In this document: positions 52,013-62,196 of the stretch, piece after piece
How positions within the stretch are numbered: the stretch's first letter is position 1
Layout: each line of letters starts with the position of its first letter
Assembly: GCF_018129965.1 (NCBI RefSeq)
Contig: NZ_JAFCKW010000004.1
Location: 186,001 to 250,000 of the forward strand
Reading direction: 5' to 3'
DNA length: 64,000 bases
DNA from: Bradyrhizobium diazoefficiens
GTDB lineage: Bacteria > Pseudomonadota > Alphaproteobacteria > Rhizobiales > Xanthobacteraceae
Program-made: the position numbers and the translations under genes
Notes under the pieces: model-generated
Database searches by the model: none
Told to the model about the DNA's origin: nothing
What the model saw: only the letters and a program-made list of their open reading frames with translations

Positions 52013-55000
52013 TCAGGGAGCGGCCTTTTCGCGCATCGGCGCGGCCGCACCGAGGTCGTTGACCAGCTCCAACGCCTGTTTCAGGTCCGGCGTGGAGAAG
52101 CCTTCGCTGAACTTGCCGACGATCGGCAGGAGCAGGAGGCTTGCGTGCTCGCGCTTGCCGGTCTCGTGCGACAGGCGCGCAAGGCTGACGGCGGTGCGCA
52201 GCTCCCATGACAGTGCGCCCTGCTTGCGCGCGGTCTCGAGCGACAGGGCGAAGAGGTCCTCGGCTTCCTGGACCGACGCCGGGTTGCCGTCCGACAATGT
52301 GATCTCGCCCTGCAGGCGGTAGACCTCGGCGAGATAGGAATGGTCGCCGGTCCTTCGCGCGGTCGCAAGTGCGCCGTCGAGCGCGCGCAAGGCGGCATCG
52401 CGCATCCCGACCCTGGCGTAGGCCTCCGCGAGCAGGCAGCGGAACCAGCAGCCGGCGAGCCAGGAGTCCATCGCCGCGTATTCGTCGAGGCCAAAGCGCA
52501 TCTGGCTAATGCCTTCGTCGGCCTCGCCGAGCTGGGCCAGCGCCCAGCCCCGCAGGATCGCCGCCTGCTGCTTCCAGTGCAGGAAATTGTGCTCGGTGGC
52601 GATGATCATGGCGCGGTTGGCGTAGTCGCGCGTGCCCTCGATGTCGCGCAGATGCTGGCAGAGATAGGCGCCGAACACCAACGCAAAGGCGAGCGAGAAC
52701 GGGTGACGGATCTTCTCCGCATGCAGGATGGCCTGCTCGCTGTGCTGGCGCGCCGCGTCGGGCCGGCCGAGGAACCACAGCAGGTAACCGAGATAGGACA
52801 GCGAGACGACGCCGGGATCGGTCCCGTGGCGTTCCATCAGATCCGAGTGCAAGTCGGGGCTGTAAAGATTGATGCAGCGGTGCAGATGATGTTGCGAGGC
52901 GGCAAAGCGCCCGCGATAGAGCATGGTCATCGCGATCGAGCGGTGCGCCTCGATCAGATAGCCGGTCTGCTGCGCCGGCAGCGTCCGCTCGTTCAGACGC
53001 TGGCGCTTGGCGAATTTCAACAGCTCGACGCTGAGATCGTGCGCGCGGGTGAGATCGGCGCGGATGAAATGGCAGACCCAGAGCCCGCGGGTGGCGGCGA
53101 AGGCATTTTCGTCGTCATCGAGTTGCTGGCCGAGCTCGAGCGCGCGGATGTAGTTCTCCTCGACCTCCTGCACCGCGTAGCCCTTGGCCGCGATCAGCGC
53201 GTTGCCGAGCGCAATCCGAAGCTCGAGCTCCATCTCGTCGGCACCCTGCATACGGGTATTGGCCTGCACGACGCTCAAGCCCCGGCGCAGATGGCCGATC
53301 GCCTCCAGATTGCCGCCGCTCTTGGCCGCCTGCTTGCCGGCCTTGAGCCAGAAGCTCGCGGCACCCTCGCTCTGTCCGGATTCCGTGAGGTGATGGGCGA
53401 GCAGTTCCGGCTCGCGCTCAGTCTTCTCCGGATACATCTCGGCAAGCACCTGGGCGATCCGGGAATGCAGCTTGCGCCGCTCGCTGTGCAAGAGGCTGTC
53501 ATGCGCGGCGTTCTGGATCATCACGTGCTTGAAGGAATAGTGCGCATCGGGCGGTTGGCCGCGCCGCATGATCAGCCCGGCCTCCTCGAGATGATTGAGC
53601 GCGGCCTCGATCTGATCGGCCGGCGTGTTGGCGACCGCCTGCAGGGTCTCGTAGGAAAACTCGCGGCCGATGGTGGCACCGATCTGCGCGATGCGCTTGA
53701 ACGGTCCCATCCGGTCCAGCCGCGCCATCAGGGAATCCGTCAGGGTTGCCGGGATCGCCAGCTGCCGCCACGGGCCCGAGAGCACGTAGCGGCCGTGCCG
53801 CTCGGTCAACAGGTTGGACTCGAGAACGGTCTTGGTCAGCTCCTCCAGAAACAGCGGCACGCCGTCGGTCTTGACGATGATCTCCTCGACGACCTCCTTG
53901 GGAAGCTCGCGGCCAGCAACGCGCTCGACCAGAGTGGTACGCTGCTGCCGGCTCAGGCGGTTCAGCACCAGCGTGGTGATATGCGAATGCGCGTTCCAGC
54001 TCGGCTTGAACTCGGATCGTGCAGAGATGACGACCAGGATCGGCTGGTTCTGCACCCGTTCGACCAGGAGATCGATCACCTCACGGGAGGTTGGGTCGAT
54101 CCAGTGCAGATCCTCCAGCGCGATCACCAGCGGCATTTCACGCGCGAGGCCGAGGAAGTGATCGACCAGCGCCACGACGGTCGCATCCTTCTGCTGCTGC
54201 GGAGACATGTCGAGCGGCGGATAGCGATCGCCGGTCGGAATCGACAACAGCGCGGCGAGCAGCGGCGTGACCTGCTCGATGTCGCCATGCGCGGCGGCGA
54301 CCGCCGTCTCCAGGCCTGCCAGCGACATCGCCGATGGATCCTCGCGATCGAGGCCGAGCGAGAATTTGAGTTGCTCGGAAAACGGATAGAACGCCGTGGA
54401 GGTGTAGTAGGGCGAGCACTGGAACGAGACCTGTCCGTGCCGATCGCCCGAGATCCGCTGGAAGATCTCCTGGATGATGCGCGACTTGCCGATGCCGGGC
54501 TCACCGAACTTGACCACGACCTGGCCGTCGCCGTCCTTGGCCTGCTGCCAGCGCCCCATCAGCAGCGCGATCTCCTCCTCGCGATTGACGAGCGGCGTCA
54601 ACCGTCCACCCATTGCTGCGGCGAAGCGGGTCTCCACCCGCGACGCCCGCATCACGTGCCAGGCCTGGGCCTTCTCCGAGATGCCTTTCAGCGCATGAGA
54701 GCCGAGATTGCGGTAGTCGAATTTCCCCTTCAGCAGCGACTGGGTCGAGGCCGAGATCACGACACCGTTCGGCGGGGCCAGGCTCTGCAGGCGCGCGGCG
54801 AGATTGACGGTCTCTCCGACCGCGGAATCGCGTTCCTCGGTGCCCTGTCCGACGAGGTCGCCAACGACGACGAGGCCGGTCGCGATTCCGATCCGCACGG
54901 CGGGGGCGTGGCTTAGCGCGCCGCGCGGCTCGACCGCACGCGCGGTCGACAGCAGCCGCACGATCTCGAGCCCGGCGCGCACCGCGCGCTCGGCGTCGTC

Positions 55001-55477
55001 CTCATGCGCGGTCGGATAGCCGAAATAGACGAGGATACCGTCGCCGACGAAGCGCGCGGCAAAGCCTTCGTAATGCTTCACCACGCGGACGCAGGTCTCG
55101 CGAAAACTCGCGATCATGTCGCGCACGTCTTCCGGATCGAACTGCGCCGAGAGCGCGGTGGAATCGACCATGTCGCAGAACATGGTGGTGAGCTGACGCC
55201 GTTCGGCGCCGACCTCGGTTCGCATTGGCGGACGTGGCGCCGATTCGGGCTTGTCCGCCGTTTCCGCCTGGAACAGCACGGCCAGGGCGCGCCGCAGCCT
55301 TTTCCGATCGCCAAGCGGTAACCCGAGCTCGACCAGATCTGATTCTGTCAGGTCCCCCACGACATCGAGATCGAGGCGGTGCTGGGCGAAGAGATCGGTA
55401 TAATGACCAAGGCCGATGCCTTCGAGCCAGCGCTTCAGCCCGCCTTCCGTCTCCGCAACAGGATCATTCTCCAGCAT
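52013..55477 (-). CDS. SAM-domain/class III cyclase/AAA ATPase/TPR signalling protein
   Basis: A 1154-residue cytosolic protein with, in order, a SAM domain (about 13-70), a class III nucleotide cyclase domain (93-275; FCDMVDST with Asp102, FVGDGILVYFG with Asp146), a STAND-type ATPase (P-loop GEPGIGKS at 325-332, Walker B VIALEDLHWIDP) and a long TPR-rich C-terminus (about 700-1150). This architecture is common in Bradyrhizobium. The cyclase is probably gated by ligand or partner binding to the TPR/ATPase part. ATG 55477 is the only reasonable start. Downstream methyltransferase gene coupled. Confidence 0.9.
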   Translation of the reverse strand: MLENDPVAETEGGLKRWLEGIGLGHYTDLFAQHRLDLDVVGDLTESDLVELGLPLGDRKRLRRALAVLFQAETADKPESAPRPPMRTEVGAERRQLTTMFCDMVDSTALSAQFDPEDVRDMIASFRETCVRVVKHYEGFAARFVGDGILVYFGYPTAHEDDAERAVRAGLEIVRLLSTARAVEPRGALSHAPAVRIGIATGLVVVGDLVGQGTEERDSAVGETVNLAARLQSLAPPNGVVISASTQSLLKGKFDYRNLGSHALKGISEKAQAWHVMRASRVETRFAAAMGGRLTPLVNREEEIALLMGRWQQAKDGDGQVVVKFGEPGIGKSRIIQEIFQRISGDRHGQVSFQCSPYYTSTAFYPFSEQLKFSLGLDREDPSAMSLAGLETAVAAAHGDIEQVTPLLAALLSIPTGDRYPPLDMSPQQQKDATVVALVDHFLGLAREMPLVIALEDLHWIDPTSREVIDLLVERVQNQPILVVISARSEFKPSWNAHSHITTLVLNRLSRQQRTTLVERVAGRELPKEVVEEIIVKTDGVPLFLEELTKTVLESNLLTERHGRYVLSGPWRQLAIPATLTDSLMARLDRMGPFKRIAQIGATIGREFSYETLQAVANTPADQIEAALNHLEEAGLIMRRGQPPDAHYSFKHVMIQNAAHDSLLHSERRKLHSRIAQVLAEMYPEKTEREPELLAHHLTESGQSEGAASFWLKAGKQAAKSGGNLEAIGHLRRGLSVVQANTRMQGADEMELELRIALGNALIAAKGYAVQEVEENYIRALELGQQLDDDENAFAATRGLWVCHFIRADLTRAHDLSVELLKFAKRQRLNERTLPAQQTGYLIEAHRSIAMTMLYRGRFAASQHHLHRCINLYSPDLHSDLMERHGTDPGVVSLSYLGYLLWFLGRPDAARQHSEQAILHAEKIRHPFSLAFALVFGAYLCQHLRDIEGTRDYANRAMIIATEHNFLHWKQQAAILRGWALAQLGEADEGISQMRFGLDEYAAMDSWLAGCWFRCLLAEAYARVGMRDAALRALDGALATARRTGDHSYLAEVYRLQGEITLSDGNPASVQEAEDLFALSLETARKQGALSWELRTAVSLARLSHETGKREHASLLLLPIVGKFSEGFSTPDLKQALELVNDLGAAAPMREKAAP

Positions 55478-55612
55478 GGTGATTCTGCCCGACCATTACT
55501 CCGTCGAAGGGCTTGAGGCCCCTCAACCACAGATTTCGGGGCCCGAACTTCACCTCAGACTGGACGCATTCCCTAACTCTTGGGAAGAATAGCTTAGTCA
55601 GATCAAAAGGGA

Positions 55613-58600
55613 ATGGCATTGTCGGACATTGCAGCCGGAACGAGAGAGGGATCGGACGGCAAGGCCACCGAAGCCATGACTTTTGCCGATATCAGCGGCC
55701 TTCTCGCCTTTTACGCGCAGAAGACGCCTGCGTCCCCCGCGCTCCTCGCGCCGGAACGGCGGGCGCTTGCCTATGGCGAACTCGGCCACCTGAACCGGCA
55801 TCTGGTTCGCACCCTGCGCGGCCTCGGCATAGGCCCGGCCGACCGGGTTGCCGTCGCGCTGCCACGCGGCGCCGACGGTGCACTGGCGCTGCTCGCGGTT
55901 GCCTCGGCCTGCGCCTGCGTCCCCGTCAATCCCGATCTCACCGCAGACGAGTTGCAACGCTATTTCAGCGAAATGAAGCTGAAGGCGCTGGTCACCCGGG
56001 CCGGCATGAACGCGGCCAGTCGCGACGTTGCCAGGGCGCTGGATATCGCGGTGATGGATTTCGTGCCGGGGCCGGACGACAGGCTCGGCGGTTGCAATTT
56101 CTCCGGTCCGGCGGTGGGGCCGGCCAACAGCAGCGGTGCCTCATGCGGCGACGATGACGCGTTCATCCTGCTGACGTCGGGCACGGCAGCGCGGCCGAAA
56201 ATGGTGCCGCTGACCCACCGCAATGCGTGCCTGTCTGCAGGCAATGCTGGCCGTGTACTGTCACTGACGTCCCGTGACCGCCTGCTCAACGTGCTGCCGC
56301 TGTTTCACGCCCATGGCCTGATCTCCGGCCTGCTGACGGCGCTGGCCGCGGGCTCCAGCGTGATCTGCACCGACGGCTTCGACGCATCGTCCTTCTTCGG
56401 CTGGATGCGGGAGCTGCAACCCACCTGGTACACGGCGGTGCCGACCATCCATCGCGCGCTGCTCACGGCGGCGGAAGCCGATCCGGACCGCGCCCGCCCG
56501 TCGTCACTGCGCGTGATCCGCTCGGCCTCGTCCTCGCTCGCACCCGCGATCCTGAACGGATTGGAGGCGAAATTCGGCGTGCCCGTGCTCGAGACCTACG
56601 GCATGACCGAAGCAGCCTCGCAGATCGCCGCCAATCCGTTCGAGCTGCGCAAGGTCGGATCGGTCGGACGCGCCGCAGGCCCCGAGATTGCGATCATGGA
56701 CGAGACCGGCCGGGAGCTTGCGAGCGGCGAGCACGGCGAGATCATGCTGCGCGGCCCCAATATGACGCGCGGCTATTACAATGACGAGGCGGCAACGCAG
56801 GCCGCCTTCCGCGGCGGCTGGTTCCGGACCGGCGACCTCGGCTATCTCGATGCCGACGGCTATCTCTTCATCGTCGGCCGGATCAAGGACGTCATCAACA
56901 GGGGTGGACAGAAGATCTCGCCCCTGGAAGTAGAAGAGGTCCTGCTGAGCCATCCGGCGGTGCTGGAGGCCGGCGTGTTCGCGGTCCCGCACCCGAAACT
57001 CGGCGAGAACGTTGCCGCCGTCGTGGTGCTGCGGCCGAATTCCGCGGCGACCTCGGACCAGTTGCGCCAGTTCGCACGCAAGCGCCTCGCGGCCTACAAG
57101 GTCCCGAGCCTGATCCGCAGCGTGGCCGCGCTGCCGAAGGGCGCCAGCGGCAAGGTCAAGCGCAACGCGCTGGTCGATCTGATCATCAGGGCGGAGGATG
57201 GCGAGGAGGCGCGGATGCCGCGCACCGAGCTGGAAACCCAGCTCGCGGAGATCTGGGCTGGCCTGCTGGAGCTGCCGCAGGTCGGCACCGATCAGGATGT
57301 CTTTGCGCTCGGCGCCGACTCGCTTGCCGCGACGCAAATGCGCTCGCGACTGCGCGAACGCTTCAACGTCGACTTCTCCTTCGAAGACATCTTCGATTGC
57401 GCCACGGTCGCGGCGCTTGCGGCCCGGATCGAGACTGCCACGACCCATCGCGAAGCAATGCTACCGGCCTGGCGCCGCGCGGCGGCACCGGAGGGGCCGC
57501 TGTCGTTCCAGCAGCAGCGCATGTACGTGCTCTCGCGGCTCGACCCCACGCGCTATAACTATAATGTCGTCGAGGTCGCAGTGCTCAAGGGCCTGGTCGA
57601 CGTCTCCGCGCTCCAGGCGGGCCTGACCGCAATCTGCATGCGCCACGAAGCGCTCCGCTCGGTCTTCGTCGAAAGCGACGGCGAGCCGGCACAGATCGTG
57701 CGGCAATCGCCGCCGCAGTTCGAGCGGATCAAGCTCAAGCCCTGTCCTGCTGACAAGCGGGAAGCGGCCATCCGGCGCACCGCGCTGGAACTTGCGCAAT
57801 ATCCGTTCGACCTGGCGCGCGAGCCGCCGCTGAAGGTGACGCTGCTGTCATTCGACAAATCCAGCCACGCGCTGGTGGTCAACGTCCACCACCTCGTCAC
57901 CGACGGCTGGTCGCAGCGCCTGTTCTGGGAGGAGCTTGCCGCGCATTATGCCGCCGCGCGCAAGACGAGTACGGCGCCGCTGCCCTCGCCCGCCTTCCAG
58001 TATCGCGACTTTGCGCTCTGGCAGCAGAGCTGGGCGCAGACGCAAGCGGCTCAGGAGCAACTCGACTACTGGCGCAGCCAGCTCGACGGCGTCACCACGT
58101 TACCGCTGCGAACCGACCGGCCACGGCCGGAGGTCTGGAGGGGCCACGGCGCCCGTCACTATCTCGAATTCTCCAGAGCGATGTCGGCCGATCTGCGCGC
58201 GCTAAGCCAGGACCAGGGCGTCACACCGTTCATGACCCTGCTGGCCGCCTTCCAATGCCTGCTGTTCCGGCACACCGGGCACGAGGACGTCGCGACCGGT
58301 TCGCTGATCGCCAACCGCAACCAGATCGAGAGCGAGCACCTGATCGGGCTGTTTGCCAACACTCTGATCCTGCGTAACGATTTTGGCGGCGACCCCAGTT
58401 TTGGCAACCTCCTACGCCGGGTGCGGCGGGTCACGCTGGACGCTTACCGCAACCAGGACCTGCCGATCGAGGAGGTGCTGCGCGCACTGCAGATCTCACG
58501 CCGGAGCGACGGCAATCCTCTCTTCCGGATCATGTTCATCCTCCAGAACGCCTCGATCGAGGCGGCACGATTCCCCGGCCTGTCGACACGGCGGCTGGAG

Positions 58601-61600
58601 GTCGATCCGAAGGTTGCGCGCTTCGACATCACGCTCGAACTGGTCGAAGCCGACGGCCGCTTCACCGGCTTCTTCGAATACGCCACCGATCTGTTCGACG
58701 CAGCGACGATCGAGGCCATGGCGGCGCAGTTCAAGACCCTGCTCAAGGCCGTCATCGCCAATCCGGAGCAATCCGTCTCGCGCCTGCCGCTGCTGACCGA
58801 GACCGAACGCCGTCAGCTGCTGGCGAAAAGCCAGGGCGTGCCGGCCGATTTCACCGCGGTCGGCAATTTCAGCGAGCGGTTCGACCGCCAGGCGAGGAAG
58901 ACACCGAACGCGATCGCCGTGTCAGATGGACGGGCATCCCTGACCTATCACGAGCTTGCCCGCCGCAGTCAGGCGGCAAGCCACTGGCTGGCCCGCGAGG
59001 GTATCGGCGCCGAGAGCGTGGTCGCCTTGCTCGCGGACCGAGGACCCGACCTGCTCGCCGCGATGATCGCCGTGCAGCGCGCAGGCGCGGCCTTTATCAA
59101 CCTGGATCCCGACCAGCCGCCGGCTCGGCTCTCGACCATCCTCGGATCGAGCTACGCCCGCGTGCTGCTGACCGGACATGCGCAATCACCCATGGTGGAG
59201 GCGCTGCTCGAACCGCTGATCGAACGGATCCACGTCGTCAATCTCGCGGACGCCCTGGCGCCCGGATCGACCAGGCCGGCCCGCGCCGCACGGCGCGCGG
59301 CCTCGAGCCTGGCCTATCTCGTCTATACGTCGGGCTCCTCCGGAGCGCCGAAGGGCGTCATGATCGAACAACGCGGGCTGTCCAACCATCTGGCTTCGCT
59401 CATTGCCGAGCTTGGCCTCTCGGCCACAGACGTGATCGCGCAGACCGCGCCGCAGAGCTTCGTCATCTCGGTCTGGCAGTTCCTCGCCGGTCTCATGGTC
59501 GGCGCGCGCGTCCATATCTGCGCCAACGCGACCGTGCAGGACCCTATCCTGCTCGCGCGTGAGATCGAGCGCGAAGGGCTCACCGTGCTCGAGATCGTTC
59601 CGTCGCTCTTGCGCCTGATCCTCGATCGCATGGATGAGGCGCAAGTCCATCGCGCCTTTGCGGGATTGCGGCTGCTGATCTCGACCGGCGAGCCGTTGCC
59701 GGTCGATCTCTGCCGAGCCTGGTTCGCCCGCTGCCCGAAAGTGCCGCTGATCAACGCCTATGGCGCGTCGGAATGTTCCGACGACGTGTCCCTGCACCGC
59801 CTGACCAAGGCACCGGCGACCGCGACGGCCAACGTCCCGGTGGGCGCGCCGCTGCCCAACACCCAGCTCTACGTGCTCGATCCAAATCTCCAGCCGCAGC
59901 CGGTCGGTGTGACCGGCGAACTCTGCGTCGGCGGCGCCGGCGTCGGCCGCGGCTACATCAACGATCCAGCGCACAGCCGGCAGCGCTTCATCCCCGATCC
60001 ATTCGGGCGCAAGGCCGGCGCGCGCCTGTACCGGACCGGCGACCTCGCCCGCCGCAACGCGGATGGCACGATCGAATGCCTCGGCCGCGCCGACCAACAG
60101 GTCAAGATCCGCGGCTACCGTCTCGAACTCAAGGAAATCGAGAACGCGCTGGCCGACCATCCGGGCGTGCGCGCCGTCGTCGTCGAGCCGCGGCGCGAGG
60201 CAAGCGGCGATGTCAGGCTGATCGCCCATATCGTCGCGAGCTCCGGCAGCCGGAGCAGCGCCAGCGAATTGCGCGACTTCCTGAAGAGCCGGCTGCCCGG
60301 CCATGCCATCCCCTCCGCGTTCCTGTTCCGGGATCAGATGCCGCTCAATGCCCATGGCAAGATCGACCGCTCGGCGCTGCTCGCGCCGTCGCAGCAGGAA
60401 GCGTCCGGGCCGGACGCCGCCGTGTCAGCACGCGGTTTCACCGAGAAAGTGCTCACCGACATCTGGATCGACCTGCTGAAGGTCGAGAGCCTGGGCGTCA
60501 CCGACAATTTCTTCGATCTCGGCGGCCATTCGCTGCTCGCGGGCCAGGCGATGGCGCGCATCGCCCGTGCGCTCGGCGTGTCGCTGCCGATCAAGACCAT
60601 TTTCGAGGCACCGACGATCGAGCAACTTGCCCGGCGGGTCGACGAAGCCGTGGCGGCGAAACCACAAGGACTCGCGGCAACCTTGCCGCGGTTGGTCGAA
60701 GGCGGACCGGCGACGCTCTCGATCGCGCAAGACCAGATGATGCGGATCGAGCAGAATCTGCCGGGATTGCCGCTGTTCAACTTGCCCTTCGCCTTTCACC
60801 TCGAGGGTCCGCTCGATCCGGCCGCGCTCGCGCAGGCGTTCGGCGACATCGTGCGCCGCCACGAATCGCTGAGGACGGGGTTCGGCTGGCATGGCGAGGA
60901 ACCCGTCAGCCGCATCGTCACACCGAGCGAACTCGGGCCGGTCCTCACCGTCGAGGTGATCGGCGACGGGCGCCCACATCATAGCAAGCGGCGCCATGCC
61001 CTCGAAAGCAGGAAGATCGATCTGCTGATCCAGCAGGAAACCTATACCCCGTTCGACACAGCGCGGCCGCCGCTGTTTCGGGCGCGGCTGTTGCGGCTTC
61101 ATGCCGACGACCATGTGCTGCTGCTGACGCTGCATCATGCCATTGCCGATGGCTGGTCGATCGGTGTGCTGTTCGAGGAATTGTCGCGCCGCTATGCCGC
61201 GCTGGCTGGACATCCGTCCGTACCCCTGCCGAAATTGCCGCTGCCCTTTGCGGACATCGGGCGCTGGCAGCGCTGGTGGTGCGGCACCGACGCCGCACGC
61301 CGTCAGGCCGCCGACTGGACCGAGATTCTGCGCGGCGCGGCGCCCATTTTCGACGGCGAAGCGAGCCCGGGCGCGTCCATCGGGCATCATCCGGTCAACC
61401 TCGCGCAGGAGTTGATCGGCCGGCTCACCGCCTTTGCCGGTCAGCACAACAGCACGCTGTTCATGTGCCTCCTCACGGGCCTGAAGGCCCTGCTGCTCGC
61501 GCAAACCGGCCGTGGCGACATCTCGATCGCTACCGCCATGGCCAACCGGACCCATCCGGATACCGACGGGATCATCGGCCCGTTCGAGAACACGGTGATC

Positions 61601-62056
61601 GTCCGCACGCAAATCACGCCGGATGTGTCGTTCGCCGACGCCCTGGCCCGGGTGCGGCAGAGCGTGCTCGACGCACATGCGCGGCAGGAACTGCCCTTCA
61701 ACATTCTGGCCGATTATCTCGAACGGGAGGGTATCGCCCCCTCCTCGCTGCTGCAGGTCTATTTCACGCTGCAAAATCCGCTACGCCGGCCGCTGGATTT
61801 ACCGGAAATTGCGGTGCAATCGATTGGAAACGTCGCGCGCGAGGGCCAGCCGGTGCTGCCGATCGACCAGACATGGCTGTCGCTGATGCTCAAGGAGCGA
61901 CCGACCGGCATCACCGGCTCATGCAACTACAAGAGCGATCTGCTCGATGGCCACGCGGTCGGCGGATGGATGTCGGATCTCGTCGCGCTGCTGGAGGCGG
62001 CGGTCGCCCGGCCCAACACGCCGCTCGGCCAATTGCTTGTGCGCAGGGCTGCATGA
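55613..62056 (+). CDS. two-module nonribosomal peptide synthetase, A-T-C-A-T-C
   Basis: A 2147-residue NRPS. A1 (about 25-525) is acyl-CoA-ligase-like: LLTSGTAARPKMVPLTH, LETYGMTEA, RTGDLGYLDADGYLFIVGR. T1: Ser570 in FALGADSLAA. C1 (630-1060): intact VHHLVTDGW (His760, Asp764). A2 (1090-1590): LVYTSGSSGAPKGVM, NAYGASECSD, YRTGDLARR. T2: Ser1640 in FDLGGHSLL. C2 (1695-2140): intact HHAIADGW (His1842, Asp1846). No thioesterase, reductase or epimerase; the protein ends just after C2. AAAAGGGA precedes ATG 55613. It starts on an acyl or amino acid via A1, condenses with the A2 substrate, and C2 probably adds or releases onto an acceptor. Product unknown. Confidence 0.95.
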   Translation: MALSDIAAGTREGSDGKATEAMTFADISGLLAFYAQKTPASPALLAPERRALAYGELGHLNRHLVRTLRGLGIGPADRVAVALPRGADGALALLAVASACACVPVNPDLTADELQRYFSEMKLKALVTRAGMNAASRDVARALDIAVMDFVPGPDDRLGGCNFSGPAVGPANSSGASCGDDDAFILLTSGTAARPKMVPLTHRNACLSAGNAGRVLSLTSRDRLLNVLPLFHAHGLISGLLTALAAGSSVICTDGFDASSFFGWMRELQPTWYTAVPTIHRALLTAAEADPDRARPSSLRVIRSASSSLAPAILNGLEAKFGVPVLETYGMTEAASQIAANPFELRKVGSVGRAAGPEIAIMDETGRELASGEHGEIMLRGPNMTRGYYNDEAATQAAFRGGWFRTGDLGYLDADGYLFIVGRIKDVINRGGQKISPLEVEEVLLSHPAVLEAGVFAVPHPKLGENVAAVVVLRPNSAATSDQLRQFARKRLAAYKVPSLIRSVAALPKGASGKVKRNALVDLIIRAEDGEEARMPRTELETQLAEIWAGLLELPQVGTDQDVFALGADSLAATQMRSRLRERFNVDFSFEDIFDCATVAALAARIETATTHREAMLPAWRRAAAPEGPLSFQQQRMYVLSRLDPTRYNYNVVEVAVLKGLVDVSALQAGLTAICMRHEALRSVFVESDGEPAQIVRQSPPQFERIKLKPCPADKREAAIRRTALELAQYPFDLAREPPLKVTLLSFDKSSHALVVNVHHLVTDGWSQRLFWEELAAHYAAARKTSTAPLPSPAFQYRDFALWQQSWAQTQAAQEQLDYWRSQLDGVTTLPLRTDRPRPEVWRGHGARHYLEFSRAMSADLRALSQDQGVTPFMTLLAAFQCLLFRHTGHEDVATGSLIANRNQIESEHLIGLFANTLILRNDFGGDPSFGNLLRRVRRVTLDAYRNQDLPIEEVLRALQISRRSDGNPLFRIMFILQNASIEAARFPGLSTRRLEVDPKVARFDITLELVEADGRFTGFFEYATDLFDAATIEAMAAQFKTLLKAVIANPEQSVSRLPLLTETERRQLLAKSQGVPADFTAVGNFSERFDRQARKTPNAIAVSDGRASLTYHELARRSQAASHWLAREGIGAESVVALLADRGPDLLAAMIAVQRAGAAFINLDPDQPPARLSTILGSSYARVLLTGHAQSPMVEALLEPLIERIHVVNLADALAPGSTRPARAARRAASSLAYLVYTSGSSGAPKGVMIEQRGLSNHLASLIAELGLSATDVIAQTAPQSFVISVWQFLAGLMVGARVHICANATVQDPILLAREIEREGLTVLEIVPSLLRLILDRMDEAQVHRAFAGLRLLISTGEPLPVDLCRAWFARCPKVPLINAYGASECSDDVSLHRLTKAPATATANVPVGAPLPNTQLYVLDPNLQPQPVGVTGELCVGGAGVGRGYINDPAHSRQRFIPDPFGRKAGARLYRTGDLARRNADGTIECLGRADQQVKIRGYRLELKEIENALADHPGVRAVVVEPRREASGDVRLIAHIVASSGSRSSASELRDFLKSRLPGHAIPSAFLFRDQMPLNAHGKIDRSALLAPSQQEASGPDAAVSARGFTEKVLTDIWIDLLKVESLGVTDNFFDLGGHSLLAGQAMARIARALGVSLPIKTIFEAPTIEQLARRVDEAVAAKPQGLAATLPRLVEGGPATLSIAQDQMMRIEQNLPGLPLFNLPFAFHLEGPLDPAALAQAFGDIVRRHESLRTGFGWHGEEPVSRIVTPSELGPVLTVEVIGDGRPHHSKRRHALESRKIDLLIQQETYTPFDTARPPLFRARLLRLHADDHVLLLTLHHAIADGWSIGVLFEELSRRYAALAGHPSVPLPKLPLPFADIGRWQRWWCGTDAARRQAADWTEILRGAAPIFDGEASPGASIGHHPVNLAQELIGRLTAFAGQHNSTLFMCLLTGLKALLLAQTGRGDISIATAMANRTHPDTDGIIGPFENTVIVRTQITPDVSFADALARVRQSVLDAHARQELPFNILADYLEREGIAPSSLLQVYFTLQNPLRRPLDLPEIAVQSIGNVAREGQPVLPIDQTWLSLMLKERPTGITGSCNYKSDLLDGHAVGGWMSDLVALLEAAVARPNTPLGQLLVRRAA

Positions 62057-62196
62057 TCCGCTGTACAAGACCCGCGAATAGGAGTTCACTCGCCAAAGCT
62101 GTGAATGATCAAGTTGCATCTTGATTCTTCGGCTCCAGCGCGCAAGATTATTCTCGCGTTTTGATTTGGACGATTATTTTCAACCGGGGGAATGTT

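Noticed and set aside
52340..54916. An 858-residue plus-strand open frame
   Set aside because: Antisense to the 1154-residue cyclase-ATPase; no domain motif, His/Arg/Leu-rich composition.
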